The notes: generated by a model not told the origin, from the sequence alone. A stretch of DNA of 64,000 nt from Chaetoderma sp. LZ-2023a (GCA_034401795.1 CM067366.1:83495647-83559646); one strand, 5' to 3'; counted from the first letter of the stretch, positions 36,466 to 48,151 are shown. Numbers and translations: made by a program.

Positions 36466-36830
36466 GGCCGCTGACGTCACTGCTCTCGCACACCCCATCG
36501 GGCGCTCCAACCTGAAATTAAGACAGGCGAGTTTATAAGCATCCAAACTGTAAAACCGCTTCACACTAATTAATAAAAAGTGATGCTTCACGGGAATAAG
36601 TAGTTCCAAGTTTTTACGTTGATCAGAGAATTGCATGACATTCTTCCTATAATTAAAAGTGCTCCCTTTATGTGGGAGGAATTAATCCTTTGACTCCGAG
36701 AATGGGAAAGTGAACACTTTCCATATAGGGCCGGACGAATCACCTTCAAAACTTTCAGATGTGGTCATCCGCCCATCAGTGACGTCACTAAATCGCATAA
36801 AAAGGGGACGCGCGCTCTGAAACTTCATCT
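36466..36830 (+). promoter_or_regulatory. internal promoter-like region: two CREs and TATA
   Basis: TGACGTCA at 36,472-36,479 and 36,780-36,787, then CATAAAAAGGGG at 36,796-36,807, then a GC-rich step and ACTTCATCTTCCC about 30 bp on, where a start site would be expected. It lies about 200 bp before the zinc-finger ORF and mirrors the CRE-TATA layout of the LTR promoter. A 13-codon upstream ORF (ATG 36,851) ends before the main ORF. Confidence 0.55.
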
Positions 36831-37017
36831 TCCCGTCAAAACTCGACATCATGGAAGAACAAATAGCATTAGGCTTCTTTCGTGTCGAAAACTAAATTCT
36901 GCTGTATCTTTATTATGATTCTTCATTATTACATACTAGGCCTGGAAAGTTGAATGAAGAGACAGGGTTTTAGTTTTTAATTAGGTATCCGCAATACAGC
37001 TACTATGCGGGAAAGAT

Positions 37018-37794
37018 ATGTCACTCCTTGAAGACTTAGCGTTGTCGGATTCATCTGAAGAATCGGTACCAGTTCTGAAGAGGTTCCCATGCAGTTCGTT
37101 ATTGGCCAGCAGAGAACCATGTACCCGAACTTTTGCGCGAAATTCAGACCTTACTCTTCATATTAACAAGGACCATCTTCTCCAGACAGCCTTCTGTGTG
37201 ACGTGCCAGTATCTCTACACAGCCACCTGTTACGGAGTAACATACACGCTCCATCATAAGCACCATGTTTTAGTGACATTAGTTCTCGGTGAAGAAAGCG
37301 AAGATTGTGGCGCTCTAACCACCTGTTTTGAATCTCGGTTACCAGTTAAAGTACTTCCAACCGAGAAAATGGCCTGCACAAAGAACACGACTCACATACA
37401 TCCTGTTAGCCAGCACCCCTGTGCAGTCACACCGGCAACCGTAGCAGCAAGCCGCCGTGAGTTTCAGCCATCAGTCACGACAACTAGCACTACGCCACCA
37501 CCAGTCACCACGTCAACACCAGTCATCAAAGCGAGTAAGAAGCAGAAGTCCTCCGCAAAATCCAGTCTGGCAGCACCCGTTAAAACCACTCTATCCGCCA
37601 GCAGCATGACGACAACACCTGCACCCGCATCAGTAGTAACATCCGCGACCAGCCAGCCTATAGCAGTAGTCATCACAACGCCCACGGAGATGGATATACC
37701 TAGCTACCTGCAGTCACCATCTCCACCCGAACTGACCATAGACGAAGAATCGAGCCGACCGGATCCACCTACCATCAGCATCATGCCCGTATAA
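37018..37794 (+). CDS. zinc-finger-like protein in giant gypsy element
   Basis: 258 codons, uninterrupted, with purine at -3 of the ATG. Residues 1-20 are acidic and Ser-rich (LLEDLALSDSSEESVP). Residues about 24-54 contain a C2H2-like finger: CTRTFARNSDLTLHINKDH gives C-x12-H-x4-H, with the partner Cys nine residues before the second Cys, which is wider than usual. A second Cys/His cluster follows (CVTCQYLY to HHKHH). The C-terminal half is Thr/Pro/Ala/Ser-rich with a basic patch KASKKQKSSAKSS and an acidic end. This looks like a DNA-binding protein with a disordered tail. It is intact although gag-pol around it is not. I do not recognise a homologue. Confidence 0.6.
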   Translation: MSLLEDLALSDSSEESVPVLKRFPCSSLLASREPCTRTFARNSDLTLHINKDHLLQTAFCVTCQYLYTATCYGVTYTLHHKHHVLVTLVLGEESEDCGALTTCFESRLPVKVLPTEKMACTKNTTHIHPVSQHPCAVTPATVAASRREFQPSVTTTSTTPPPVTTSTPVIKASKKQKSSAKSSLAAPVKTTLSASSMTTTPAPASVVTSATSQPIAVVITTPTEMDIPSYLQSPSPPELTIDEESSRPDPPTISIMPV

Positions 37795-37862
37795 TACAGC
37801 ATTCACCATCCAGTCACACCGACCCGGCAGTTAGGAAGAGTACCACACCGGATCGTCCGTGC

Positions 37863-38336
37863 GTGGGAAGGAACGCACACCCAAGACATACAGCCCATGC
37901 CAAATGTCACCGCGAGTCGACTCCTGAAGTACGCAAAAGCACGGAAATTATCATCACAAACCGTTGCAGCTCTGGCATCACTACCACGACCCACAGTACG
38001 ACTCGCCAGCACCGCCACCACCACAGTACCCTCGCCACCACTGCCACCGCAACCACCGCGATGACCATCACTGTACCAGCTACATCAACCATCACCACGC
38101 CAGTTAGGAACACTACTACCACAGCAGCGAGAACCAGCATCACGACACCCGCAGTAACCACCACCGACGGAGAAATAAACATTGTGCCTAATATTCCAGC
38201 AACAATCACTTCAGACATTCCAGTAAGCGCCAGTAATAATGCGAACATTTCAGCCGTAGAAGTCCATCCGCCACTACCAACCACCACCAGTCGTGGAACC
38301 CAGACTCGATGGGAAAATTTGTCAGCGGAGGTGTGA
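37863..38336 (+). CDS. Thr-rich ORF of unknown function
   Basis: 157 codons in a different frame from the zinc-finger ORF and 68 bp beyond it. N-terminus basic (His/Arg/Lys), then long Thr/Ala-rich stretch (TTTHSTTRQHRHHHSTLATT), C-terminus PTTTSRGTQTRWENL. May be a continuation of the upstream ORF after a frameshift or a 3' exon. Low-complexity composition makes an independent role doubtful. Confidence 0.3.
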   Translation: MGRNAHPRHTAHAKCHRESTPEVRKSTEIIITNRCSSGITTTTHSTTRQHRHHHSTLATTATATTAMTITVPATSTITTPVRNTTTTAARTSITTPAVTTTDGEINIVPNIPATITSDIPVSASNNANISAVEVHPPLPTTTSRGTQTRWENLSAEV

Positions 38337-38917
38337 TTATTCGTGCTTAAAGTTTACAGTAGAATATATCCGTGGTGCGACTCGTGAAAATTTCCTTTTT
38401 ATTATTTTTGAAATACTTTTCTTATTATTATATATGTTGGATCAATTGAATCCCGTCCCTAGGATAACTACGGTTACCCTACACAGCTGCGCAACCTGCT
38501 TGCCCAGCTGTGTCTTACACAAAACTGAGTACTACGGATTCCTGTATTGTAAGAACGTCGTGTGCGACGTAAAGTGTGCAATACACCACAGTGTAATAAC
38601 ATCATAAGCCCGCCATGCAGTCTCAGTTATGCCGGGGCTGCCTGACAAACCTAGCTTTTTGCTTATTATTATTTACTATCTTTCTTCCTGTCTTAGGATG
38701 TCAGGACGGTTTTGGGGTTAGCGAGAGCTACCCATATGGACCCACACTAACGGGCCGCAGGTATACACCTTTAATCAATGTATATAGCCCATCCCTTTGT
38801 TTACCCGGGGTGCGCAATGTAATTCAAACTAATTCAATACCCACTAAGGGTATGTTACATGGATCATACATATTTTATATTTTTATATATTATATTATTA
38901 TCTTTAACTTTACTTAA
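38293..38917 (+). CDS. two small hydrophobic ORFs near the 3' LTR
   Basis: ORF 38,293-38,607 (104 aa) has one membrane-like segment (FLFIIFEILFLLLYML) and a Cys-rich tail. ORF 38,615-38,917 (100 aa) begins with a signal-peptide-like stretch (LAFCLLLFTIFLPVLGCQD) and ends in a hydrophobic run. They sit where some metavirids carry an env-like gene, but neither has a recognisable fusion or envelope motif. Both could be chance. Confidence 0.25.
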
Positions 38918-39290
38918 TTACGGTACGTTGGAGCATGGGTGTTCTCTGTGGAGATATTGATTAACCGCACTCAGAGAGAGAGCACCCATGCGAGCTATTG
39001 TTTTAGGATCACTGTTTAAAATAATAATAAAAGTTAGCACGCACCAAGAAATTAAACAAAACAAAGAAAAAGAAAAGACCTGGAAAAATAATTCCAGGTC
39101 AAAAATTAAAACTAAAAGTATGCCTCCCCGGCCCTCTTGGCACCTCTATGTGCTCTGTTACTTATATCACGTGACTTTTCCATCACTACTCCTCTCAGGC
39201 CATGCGCCTACCCGGGAAGTCTATAATTCCCGCCTGGTGCGTCTGTGCGGGGATCCGCAATGCATGATTGTTTGCCACGGATGTCAAACT

Positions 39291-39302
39291 AGGAGGGGGT
39301 GG
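39291..39302 (+). promoter_or_regulatory. polypurine tract
   Basis: AGGAGGGGGTGG directly before the TG that starts the 3' LTR, as expected for plus-strand priming of an LTR element. Confidence 0.8.
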
Positions 39303-42300
39303 TGTAGCGCAGATCGACCTGTCGGGTACGGGCCGCCCGTCCTGGATTCGTTCCTATAAGCATGCCCCCTGGGTAGAGCAATACGCGTGTATAAGCCTAT
39401 GGGAGAGATTTTGTTGTCAAAATGACTACGTTCGTTAAAACGCGTAGCGCGCGTGCGCGCACGTGTCGCTGTGTAAGCAGAGTGCGTATAGCGTATAGCA
39501 AGTGGCGCATGTAATTCTTAATAATTAACCTTTCTCGTTTAATCTGGCATTAATTAAGATGAGCTTTTCAAATATGTAAACCGTTTTAAAAATCGGTCCA
39601 GAAATGGCTAAGTTATCGTCGTTTTCCCCCTTCAAAATATACTCAAAATATAGAAATGACGTCGTAAATATGCATATATATACGTATCTAGAAAATAAGT
39701 GATTTGTGTGCACGTGACCACTGACGTCATAGTACGCGTCTATATGTATTGCAATAATTAGATAATCATGTACACGTCACGAGTTTCTAGTCCACTGATT
39801 GGTTGGTTCAGCTAATTTTGATTGGTTGAGGCAGCCAGTCCTGACGTTTCAGCGAGTATAAAAAGGGACGATTTCAGTAAATCAGGAGCATCGTCGGCCA
39901 GGGGTCGAGCAGTCGGGATCTGCCAGCAGTACCCACCGACAATTCAGTTATTACGCATTCACCTCTGTTTCGGTCGGTTTCTCTCGTGTGGTACAGCAGC
40001 AGTTTCCCACCCACCGCAACCTAAATTTTGTAAGCTCCCGGACGTTCGTTCGGGGGCAGTATTAGAACTTTTGAATAATATTGTCCACATCTAATTAAGA
40101 ACTAACAAGGAACAATATTGCGGTGGGGCCTTCTATGGCCTAAAATGTGATTCTACAGATGTAGAGGCAGCGATGTTCTTTGGTGGATGACTCACCGGAT
40201 CTACGCTAAAAAGTGGATATTCAACCACCACACCGAATGTCGTGTGTGTCTCTTTTAACTTTGTGACCTTAGCAAGTAAACTTTTCCCGGTACGTCTTAA
40301 AAACTACCTGATGTACCCCACACCGTTAAGCTTAGTTATGTATCTGCAACAGTATTCAACAACCCGCTTGATAAAGGGTTGTTCTTAACTTTCATCCTAC
40401 CGTTATTTAACGGAACCTTTCTCATCACAGTAATGTTATCATAGAACTTACTAACCGTTCGTTAGATATTCTTATATTGTGATTACCGTCCTGAGTTCGT
40501 ACCGCTCCCATCCTGGATCAGCATGCGGGAATTCTGTCTGCGGGAATCTACATGCGGAACCTTTCCAGCCTTTGGGAGAACATGTCAACTCACATCACTC
40601 CAATAGTGACGTATCAATTTCAGTAACATGATAGCCCATCCTTAAGAATGGCTATCGAGTATTCAAGTAACTTTATATAACATTCTCAATTCATCTGTTA
40701 ATTGCAACTTCAATGATTGTATCTTATCTTTGTAAATGGTCCTGATGACTAAAAGGCACCGTAACGGGCTCTTGAGCACTAGTTATAATTTCTTTATCTG
40801 GTCATAGTTATTTTTATTTTACTGTAAGGTGTTTTCACTAACCGCACCGTAATATGTCTATCAACCTATATTACTATTATTGTTCTGATCATTTCACATT
40901 GTTATTACTTGTATTTGGTTAGTTTAGTATATGGCTAGTAGCCATCCATTGATGTGTTTTGTTTATTTGTAGAAAACCTAGGACCGCAGTGCATTTAGGA
41001 AATACTATACAGCAACATTATATATGCATCATTTTCTCCCACCACCAACACGTTTCACTAAGGTCGCTGTTCGTGCTATAACTGTGTTTATCCCGGCATG
41101 CTACCGACTAAGCCTGACTATTCAGCTCGATAGTATAGGTTTAATATGATTAGAAACAATTTCTTCGTTAGGAGACATATAGTATACGCCTCTTTTCCGG
41201 TTGTTGTGGTGATCTAGCCCCACACTCTGGCTGTGTAAAATTTGCCAATATACCTATAGGGCCTCGTATTTATAAAGTTATTGTCTCTCTTCATGTTCCA
41301 CTAAGCCTTATAGCTTCTTAATTATTTGGATATCCCTATCCGCACCATGGACTGATCCGACCCTGGGAAACTATTGGAGGTTTCCGAGCGGTGATGACCA
41401 AGGTGTGGTGTCACACACACACCTCCCGTGTATCTTCTGATACCTAGTAGTTAATTATCCATGCCAATGTAGGAAGCACTGCGAAAACATATTTTAATTA
41501 TTGATCTTTTACATCCCTTAGAAGATCTTTCCCACACCGCAGTGCATATTGGGCAACCTGTGTATACACCTAACACCAGGTCAAAAGTTAGCTCCATAAA
41601 GACTTGGTGACAGGCAAGACGTGCATCTCCACCGAATTCTGTAAGAATGTCTGGGCAAGATGTTGGAATCTGCCACGCCCTCTCGGGAAGGACATTCACG
41701 GTGGATATTCGTCTCTTCTACCCCAACCGTAACAATGGCACAGTTGCTTAAATTTGCTTATGTGAAGAGTATCCATTGTCCTGTGACTTTTAAGATCGTT
41801 ACGAAGTCGGGAATTCGGATTTTTACCAAGGTCGGATGTCTTACCTAGTAACATGTATGCGCGCTGTCCTTGGAAGTGGATGCTTTCCAAGACTTCTCAT
41901 GGGAGGCGGGGCATCTGCACCCTCGGACAGCCATGTTCAAAGATAGGTAGGAAAATAGTTCTTGTCTTTAAAACTTAACTGATAAGTTAGGCATAGCAGA
42001 AGGCCTGCAGAAATACAAGCGGCACCCACTAATTCAGTGTCTTGGGCCTACATAAGACGGTGATGTGGGAATCCCTCGGGAATCGCTCATCCCATCTTCA
42101 CGTAAAACAGCACGCAACATTTTACTTATAGTTTCACTAGGATGCTCTTTTCTTTACAGCACTTTGGTTGAATATAAGAGTGGCCCTTTCTGGCCAATAC
42201 TCTTCACCCCCCCCCCCCCTGCTTTAAGCAGTGGCAGCATTTTCCTGTGACGGAGGCCCGCGCGAGGCACTTGCCTCTCGCGAGGATCCAGTAACGGCGG

Positions 42301-42942
42301 CCCACGCGAGGCTACTACTTCTCACCAGAAATACAGCATCAGAAGTAATGCCCGCGTGAGGTACATAGCCTCTGGCCACAACTAAAGGATATTTCCCTTT
42401 TTCTTTTTCAATTAGAGGTATAATAGCTTATATTAAGTTAATTAGTGATCTCGTATGAGGGGGCCTCCTTTACGGGGATACCTCTGCGGACCTACGAGTC
42501 TGTGTGGTACCTCCGGGAGCCCCACGTTTAGAAGTTCATCAGTCTGTCTCTATGTCTTGTATTTTCGGATGCTCATTATATCTAGCCACCTTGACGGTCT
42601 GTTTTAAGTAAATTAATTGTATATGCTTATTTAGTTTAGGTCACCATCAAATCTTGTAAGTCCATAGATCTCAAAATTGCTATGGACAGGCATACCGGTG
42701 ACACCAATTCATGGGATGAGACTGTTGTGTTTAATGTTCGCTACGGTGGTCTCACGGCCCCACCGGCACGATTGAGTTCCCCCGGCCTAAGGAGCCGGTC
42801 TTTGTTACCCGTAGGGCAGTGTCGCATGGGATCCATAACCCCGAGACCGGGAGCTAACCAATGTCATCACTCGTAGTGAACATGCGGTGCGGCGAGTCGA
42901 CAACAGACACCAGAACGGCCCGACGCTACCCCGCGACCTACA
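39303..42942 (+). repeat. 3' LTR of the giant gypsy element
   Basis: 3,640 bp, begins TGTAGCGCAGATCGACC and ends CCCCGCGACCTACA. Collinear with the 5' LTR apart from small indels. It lacks the short doubled GGGTAC-GGCCGCCC block at the start of the 5' LTR, and has an extra GTCAAAATGACTACG and GCGCGCGTGCGCGCACGTG segment near 39,420-39,465. Confidence 0.93.
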
Positions 42943-43248
42943 TTTTCCAATGTACATATGTTCTTCGTGTACTTCAGAAGAAGTTAACGAATAAACTAAA
43001 CTATAAACAGACCAGCGAAGTGTTTACTCATTTGCCAACTAAATGTGAACTTTTATTAAATTATTAATATCATTATTAGTATTAGTATTATAATTATAAT
43101 TATTATAATTATGAAATAATAAGTATTATTATTATGAAAAGAAAACAGGACTGCTTAGTTGTAATGCGCTGACTAGAATGAACGTTAACATTTACGAAAC
43201 CCACTCCATGCGTCGCTCTCCAAGCTCTACGTCGAATACCTTGAGTAC

Positions 43249-43645
43249 AATGGACCTTTCCGGTTTTAGCCATGCCCCGCCCATCTCTAGCTAAGCTCCA
43301 CCCGCACCTCGCTCGTGTTGGAATCGATCGATCTTTGAACACCCTGAGTATCAATTTCCAAAAAAGTACACAGGTAAGCTGTTGAATATTTTGAAACTAA
43401 TTTGAATGGGTGCTGTTGCTGTCATAAGGCAGCAACAGCACCCAGTCAAATTAGTTTCAAAATATTCAACAGCATGTTTATTAAATAGCAAAGAATTAGA
43501 AAGACATACAATTTATACAACATGTCGGACTCTTTGAGATTTGGTGACGGTCTATATGGAACTCATTGCGACGTAATAATTGTGACGTCTTCATCCATGG
43601 GCCGAGCTAATTATGACGTCATACGAGGTCAGATAATGGATGGAC
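43249..43645. repeat. B-family MITE, copy 7, full length
   Basis: AATGGACCTTTCC end, GCCCCGCCCATCTCTAGCTA, near-perfect central palindrome 43,378-43,473 (GCTGTTGAATATTTTGAAAC and inverse, centre TGTCATAAGGCA), CRE side with TGACGTCA at about 43,616. Best-preserved palindrome of the family here. Confidence 0.92.
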
Positions 43646-43827
43646 ACTCTGGAAATGTGAATTCAGTATGCCAGGACAATATGTAATATCTACACTTCGT
43701 GACAAATGTAAATGTATGTCCTGACAAACCTCTTCAACACCCAAACACACATACGTAATAGGTACGCGTTACGCTAGAAATCTAAAGAACCAGAAGCTTG
43801 CTAGATATTAACAAAATAAAAGAAAAA
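43646..43827. other. 3' flank of DIRS-like element, no gene
   Basis: Probably the 3' terminal region of the minus-strand DIRS-like element. No terminal repeat could be defined. Confidence 0.35.
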
Positions 43828-44640
43828 TTACAAATAGAAATTTTTTGAAGCACGCAACCTCTTAGCAACTGAATCTGAAACATAACCATTTTTGGTTGTT
43901 TCGTTACGCCAGCGGCCGTGTCGCTTAAAACACCTATCTAGCGTACCATTATTAGCTGCTGCCGTGGCTCCACCAACCCGCAGGGAATGCAACCCGTAAT
44001 CTTTACCCACGTCGGCAACTTCCCCAAGCCTAGCCACAATACATTTTCTTGTGCGAGTGTAACTAAGTTGTTTATTTTTGCCAATTAATGCGCATTTGAA
44101 ATTAGATCTATATATAGGTATGTTTACAAAACATTCACTATGAAAATCTATGCAAGCACTAGATGCGTATCTACAGAACATTTGATAAGGATAAACGATG
44201 GATTCTAACTTTGAAATTACTACGTGATTGTCTGACTGATACTGGTCCGTCTCACATTTAGCAATGCGTAGTATTAAATAATCATTATCTAGAGTTATGT
44301 CCTTACAGCGAAGAGAACTTAATTCGTCATATCCAAGGAAGTCACAGATAACTAACACATTGACGGATTGGCGATGCTTTTCGCAAAGGTTCTACAAATC
44401 ACTTGCCGGACCCCTACCACGCCGTGGCTGAGAAGCATTACGTTTGCAGCTTTCCAACATGTTTTGCCAAACGAATGACATGTTGCGTCTGAATTGCGGG
44501 TCAAATCACGAGCCCATTTTATCGAATAAATATAACGTAAAATAGTAGAAAATGAACAAGTTTGATCTAATAAATGAGTTCTAAATAATGCCACATGGAT
44601 TGATAAAGCGGGCAACGCCGGGCCGTTCTGACTTTTGAGC
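43828..44640 (-). pseudogene. DIRS-like tyrosine recombinase
   Basis: The N-terminal part (44,615 down: HLLDQTCSFSTILRYIYSIK) resembles the SAM-like DNA-binding domain. It is joined by a frameshift at about 44,355 to the catalytic domain: FLGYDELSSLRCKDI (first Arg), GLHSLRVGGATAAAN (His-x2-Arg), KRHGRWRNE (His/Trp), NGYVSD (Tyr). All visible catalytic residues are present in 43,828-44,358, which is open for 176 codons. Such recombinases replace integrase in DIRS/Ngaro retrotransposons and join circular cDNA to target. Its place after RT-RNase H fits DIRS order. Confidence 0.88.
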
Positions 44641-45470
44641 TACAATGAATAACGATAAATACTTGCGCGTTGTAGATTCGGCTCGTGACTACCATAACAA
44701 AGCCGGTAGTTTAGAGGCCATATGCTGGAGTAACGGTGTTGAACCTACTTTGCGCAGCTCAGACTGAACGACTTTATCGATATTCAAACCTGAGGACAAA
44801 AACAAACAATACATCGTAGTAATAATAATCTACATTACTTGAATGATACGTTTAATGCAATATGTCAAACTTTAGACGAGTTCCATTGAAAACACCATTA
44901 TTCCCTTTGCCTGGGACTATACTATCACGTGGTAACAATTCAGAATCTTTCACAAAATTTGCAAATTTTATTGCTAGGTTCGCACAAATAATACCAATAT
45001 TGTGCAGAATGCCAAACAGGTAATACAAGCATGCCGTGTGATCTCTCCGCTCTGAGTTTTCTTAAAGTTCACCTGACTAGTCTAATAGGAGGAACCATCC
45101 AATTTAACTCCTCTTGCTAATTTGAGGCAAAAGTGGCCACCATTTCAGTGCCCTCACACCACCAACGGGAATTAAAACGTTTGTATTTTGCATTGTCCCT
45201 ATCTATAAATCTATCTACTGCGTGGGCACCCCATGGTTGTTTAAACATATAAACACAGAATCCCAGTCATCGCTGTCACATGACCTGTTCAAATCATCTG
45301 CTACCTGGTTCTCGTTTCTAGGAACCCACCCGGGTTCTATACACAACTCATTCCTAACACGTAATTCAGCTATCTGTAAAGCAATCAATTGGAGATCTTT
45401 AACTCTGCTCCCAGCCTCCGAAATAATGACGACATTTTTGTTGTCCGAATACCATTTAATGCAATGTACT
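44641..45470 (-). pseudogene. DIRS-like RNase H C-terminal part
   Basis: Minus strand: WYSDNKNVVIISEAGSRVKD, ELRVRNELCIEPGWVPRNEN, QVADDLNRSCDSDDWDSV, then FKQPWGAHAVDRFI and YKRFNSRWWCEGTE, PPIRLVR. This is the well-known end of the DIRS RT/RNase H protein (NxVADxxSR, then WGxHxVDRFA, then RFNSRxW). Frames change at about 45,456 and 45,235 and stops occur after 45,120. No methyltransferase-like domain was seen. Confidence 0.8.
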
Positions 45471-45896
45471 TACAGACAAGACAGTGAGCTCAGTAGCACC
45501 CAGTGCACAGTATCGCCACGTAGAACTTTTGACTTGTTCCAGCTCTGACCATCTACCAATGGTTTCAGACTTATCATGGTATACAATCAAACGGCCATAC
45601 CATCCCCCAGATGCATCGCTGTAAAGGACTCTGGTGCACAATTCTTTTCGAACAAAATCTGCTTGGTTTATCTGCTTATGCACGGAAGCCCAGTAACGTA
45701 GCTCATCTAGAGTATCAACAGTGATAGTCACATGATCGTGGCAATTAAATTCGGTATTAATACAGTCATATAACGAACGTGATCGCATTCGAACCATTTG
45801 GCCAAGCATAGTCATCTTAGAAATAATTAAGCCCACGAAAGCGGCCAATTCTTTCACATGCATACGGCGGTTTCCTTGTTCACAACGAACAACCAC
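45456..45896 (-). pseudogene. DIRS-like RT thumb and RNase H start
   Basis: Open for 146 codons on the minus strand: VKELAAFVGLIISKMTMLGQ is the DIRS thumb (GxxxSMxxxxGxxxR-like), TVDTLDELRYWA precedes RNase H, and RVLYSDASGGWYGRLIVYHD holds the first RNase H Asp. Continues the RT reading and runs into the downstream part after a frameshift. Confidence 0.82.
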
Positions 45897-46857
45897 ACTT
45901 TGAGCTGTTTCAACTAGCTTATTAAAGCGTTTTTTAGTTACAGAGATTTTTACATTTACAGTGTCAAAAACACAACCAACAAAAATTGTATTTCGATTTA
46001 CAGCCCACTTGCATTTTTCTGTGTCTTTTTGCTAAGATTTTCAGTGTTTGACTTAACTGTCGCTCCTCCTATGCCGTCGTCTAAGTACATCACAACCGTA
46101 TGATATTTTACCATGAATCGGGTAACTTTGTAAAAAAGAAAACATACGGCGCTATAGAGATTCCAAAAGGCAAAACGTTGAAAACCTAATATTGTTCACC
46201 TTTCTCATTGGGCCATGCGAAGCCTAAATAAGTCCTGTGTTGTTCGTTAATTTCAATGCGATGATATGCGGACTTTAAGTCAAATTTGAACAAGTAATCA
46301 TCCTCAATGAACATATGTCAGGCCACAGTGACATCTTCAAGTTTGAATTTAAATTCATATAGAAAAAAATATATGTGCCGACAATCCAAAATTAATCGGA
46401 CCTTTCCGTTTTTGTTTTCAGAAACAGTCAAAGGGTTAATTACGATATTGGACTCACTTCAACTTCAGAAATACAACTTTTGTGTAACAAATTTTTAATT
46501 TTGCTTTCAACAATTATGTTTAATAGCGGACATGTTGTTCTTGTAAATGACACTCGGTGGTTCATTGATAAATGGAATTTTATATCCACTCTTTGCGCTA
46601 TCTAAAATGCCAGGGTTTGCACGGTTAGATTGCCACATATCAAGGGCTAATTCTAATCTACCTACAGGGGATTTAACCCCCCACCCCCCACCCCCCGTTA
46701 TCGCCCGAATCCTGGCGCCGTGATATTCTTCATCTGAGACGAAACTGTTATTACATAAATCTAGCTCAGCGCCACTATCATTAGTATTATCTATATAGGG
46801 TGTCTTAGTAATTATCTTAGGCCTCTCCACCACATTGGCCGCAGGCATATCGCACAT
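45897..46857 (-). pseudogene. DIRS-like reverse transcriptase
   Basis: Minus strand in order: GRLELALDMWQSNRANPGIL, SGYKIPFINEPP (46,507-46,857 frame), then NPLTVSENKNGKVRLILDCR, LFKFDLKSAYHRIEI, TYLGFAWPNEKGE, FNVLPFGISIAPYVF, VMYLDDGIGG (YLDD codons near 46,077-46,094). The YIIxxGYKIPF opening and the LPFGLSxAP motif mark DIRS-type RT. Two stops and frameshifts. The YLDD box itself is intact. The gag region upstream is not identified. Confidence 0.85.
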
Positions 46858-47430
46858 CTGATCACCCCTCCAATGACCCAGCTTCCAACTAGTGCAGTAG
46901 AATTAGGGTCGGACCCGGAAAAAAATTGCTATCAAGCTAGCTTTAGTGTCGTTCGGAGCGGGATTTGTTGCTTTATATCACATCCAAAATCCGCAAAATC
47001 CCTTTTGGGGAAACCTTACAAAACACATATGAGTGCACACAGGATTTTTCCAATATTTGCGGTGTACCATACACACGGAGGGGTCTCAGCACAAGAAGTG
47101 TTATCAATATGTTGTCTGAAAAATTATGGAGTATGATATTTCCTGTCCATTATTTACATACCAGCAATTGATTTGAGTACGTGGCACATTACTTGGTGTA
47201 GCCAGTCATTCTCCAAAAACTGCGCATATGCCAAGTATATGCATGTGTAATCTGTTTCCGTGATCACGCGTAACTTGCAACGCCGATGCCTTGCGATATG
47301 ATCTCTACAGCTATTATGCCGACATGATATAATTTACTCTGTGAACAGTTAACCTACCTCGTCAACAAAACATGTTAATATCCCATGGTAGTTGCGTTAA
47401 TTTAATGATTTCGCAGTGGTGGAATGTTGT
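46858..47430. other. 5' flank of DIRS-like element, no gene identified
   Basis: Would hold the gag-like ORF of the DIRS element if complete. I see no motif that supports one. Confidence 0.35.
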
Positions 47431-47436
47431 ATGGAT

Positions 47437-47452
47437 GGGGAGAGAGAGAGAG

Positions 47453-47543
<91 letters not shown>

Positions 47544-47859
47544 GAGAGCAAAGGAGAGGGAGGGAGCTGGGGAGGGGGAGGGAAGGGTTGTGGAAGTATG
47601 GGGGTGGGGGTGGAGGGAGGGAGAGTGACGGAGAAACGGGATGGTTGGGAAGGGAGGAAGGGTGCGGAGGGAGGAGATCCAGGCAGGCATGGCTAAGAGT
47701 GGTGGAGGGACAGTGAGGGGGTGTGTCTGGAGAAGAACAGGCAAGCAAGCGTGTAAGGGGAGGGTTGTGATCATGTCGATAGTCACTTACAAGCCTGGCG
47801 GTATGATCAGCGAACGAAAAGAAGAAGAGGGGAGGGTTGGAGTGGGGAGAGAGAGAGAG

Positions 47860-47915
<56 letters not shown>

Positions 47916-47940
47916 GGAGGGAGGGAGGGAGGGAGGGAGA
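47437..47940. repeat. (GA)n microsatellites with purine-rich spacer
   Basis: Two GA arrays (47,440-47,550 and 47,850-47,935) with a G/A-rich stretch between. Long purine-only strand. RERE and SLSL open frames are repeat artefacts. Confidence 0.97.
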
Positions 47941-48151
47941 GAGCGGGGAGAGAGGGGGAGAGGGGGTGGGGAGATTGATTAAATTCATGAATCTGTGAAA
48001 GCAGCAACAGGCTATGTTGACTAGATAATTTGTAAACTATTTCCTTAATTGAACAAACAGACGCGATAGAACTATAAAACTATTCAGAAGAGTCAAACAG
48101 CATTTCATACAAATATCTGTAATTATAAGTTTTTTGTGAGTACCAGTGCGT

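Larger units (their letters stand above)
23956..42942 (+). mobile_element. giant Ty3/gypsy LTR retrotransposon, about 19 kb
   Basis: Two direct repeats of about 3.7 kb (23,956-27,657 and 39,303-42,942) bracket a gag-pol region on the plus strand. Both repeats start with TG. The right one ends CA and the left one TA. TTTT flanks both sides (23,952-23,955 and 42,943-42,946), a possible 4-bp target duplication, though low in information. A primer-binding site follows the left LTR and a purine tract precedes the right one. In a stretch of about 190 bp (25,921 against 41,221) I count about 10 differences, near 5%, so the insertion is not recent. Gag-pol is decayed. The 3' third holds non-canonical ORFs. 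Confidence 0.95.

Noticed and set aside
47362-48007. Ser/Leu-rich and Arg/Glu-rich open frames
   Set aside because: Produced by GA dinucleotide arrays.
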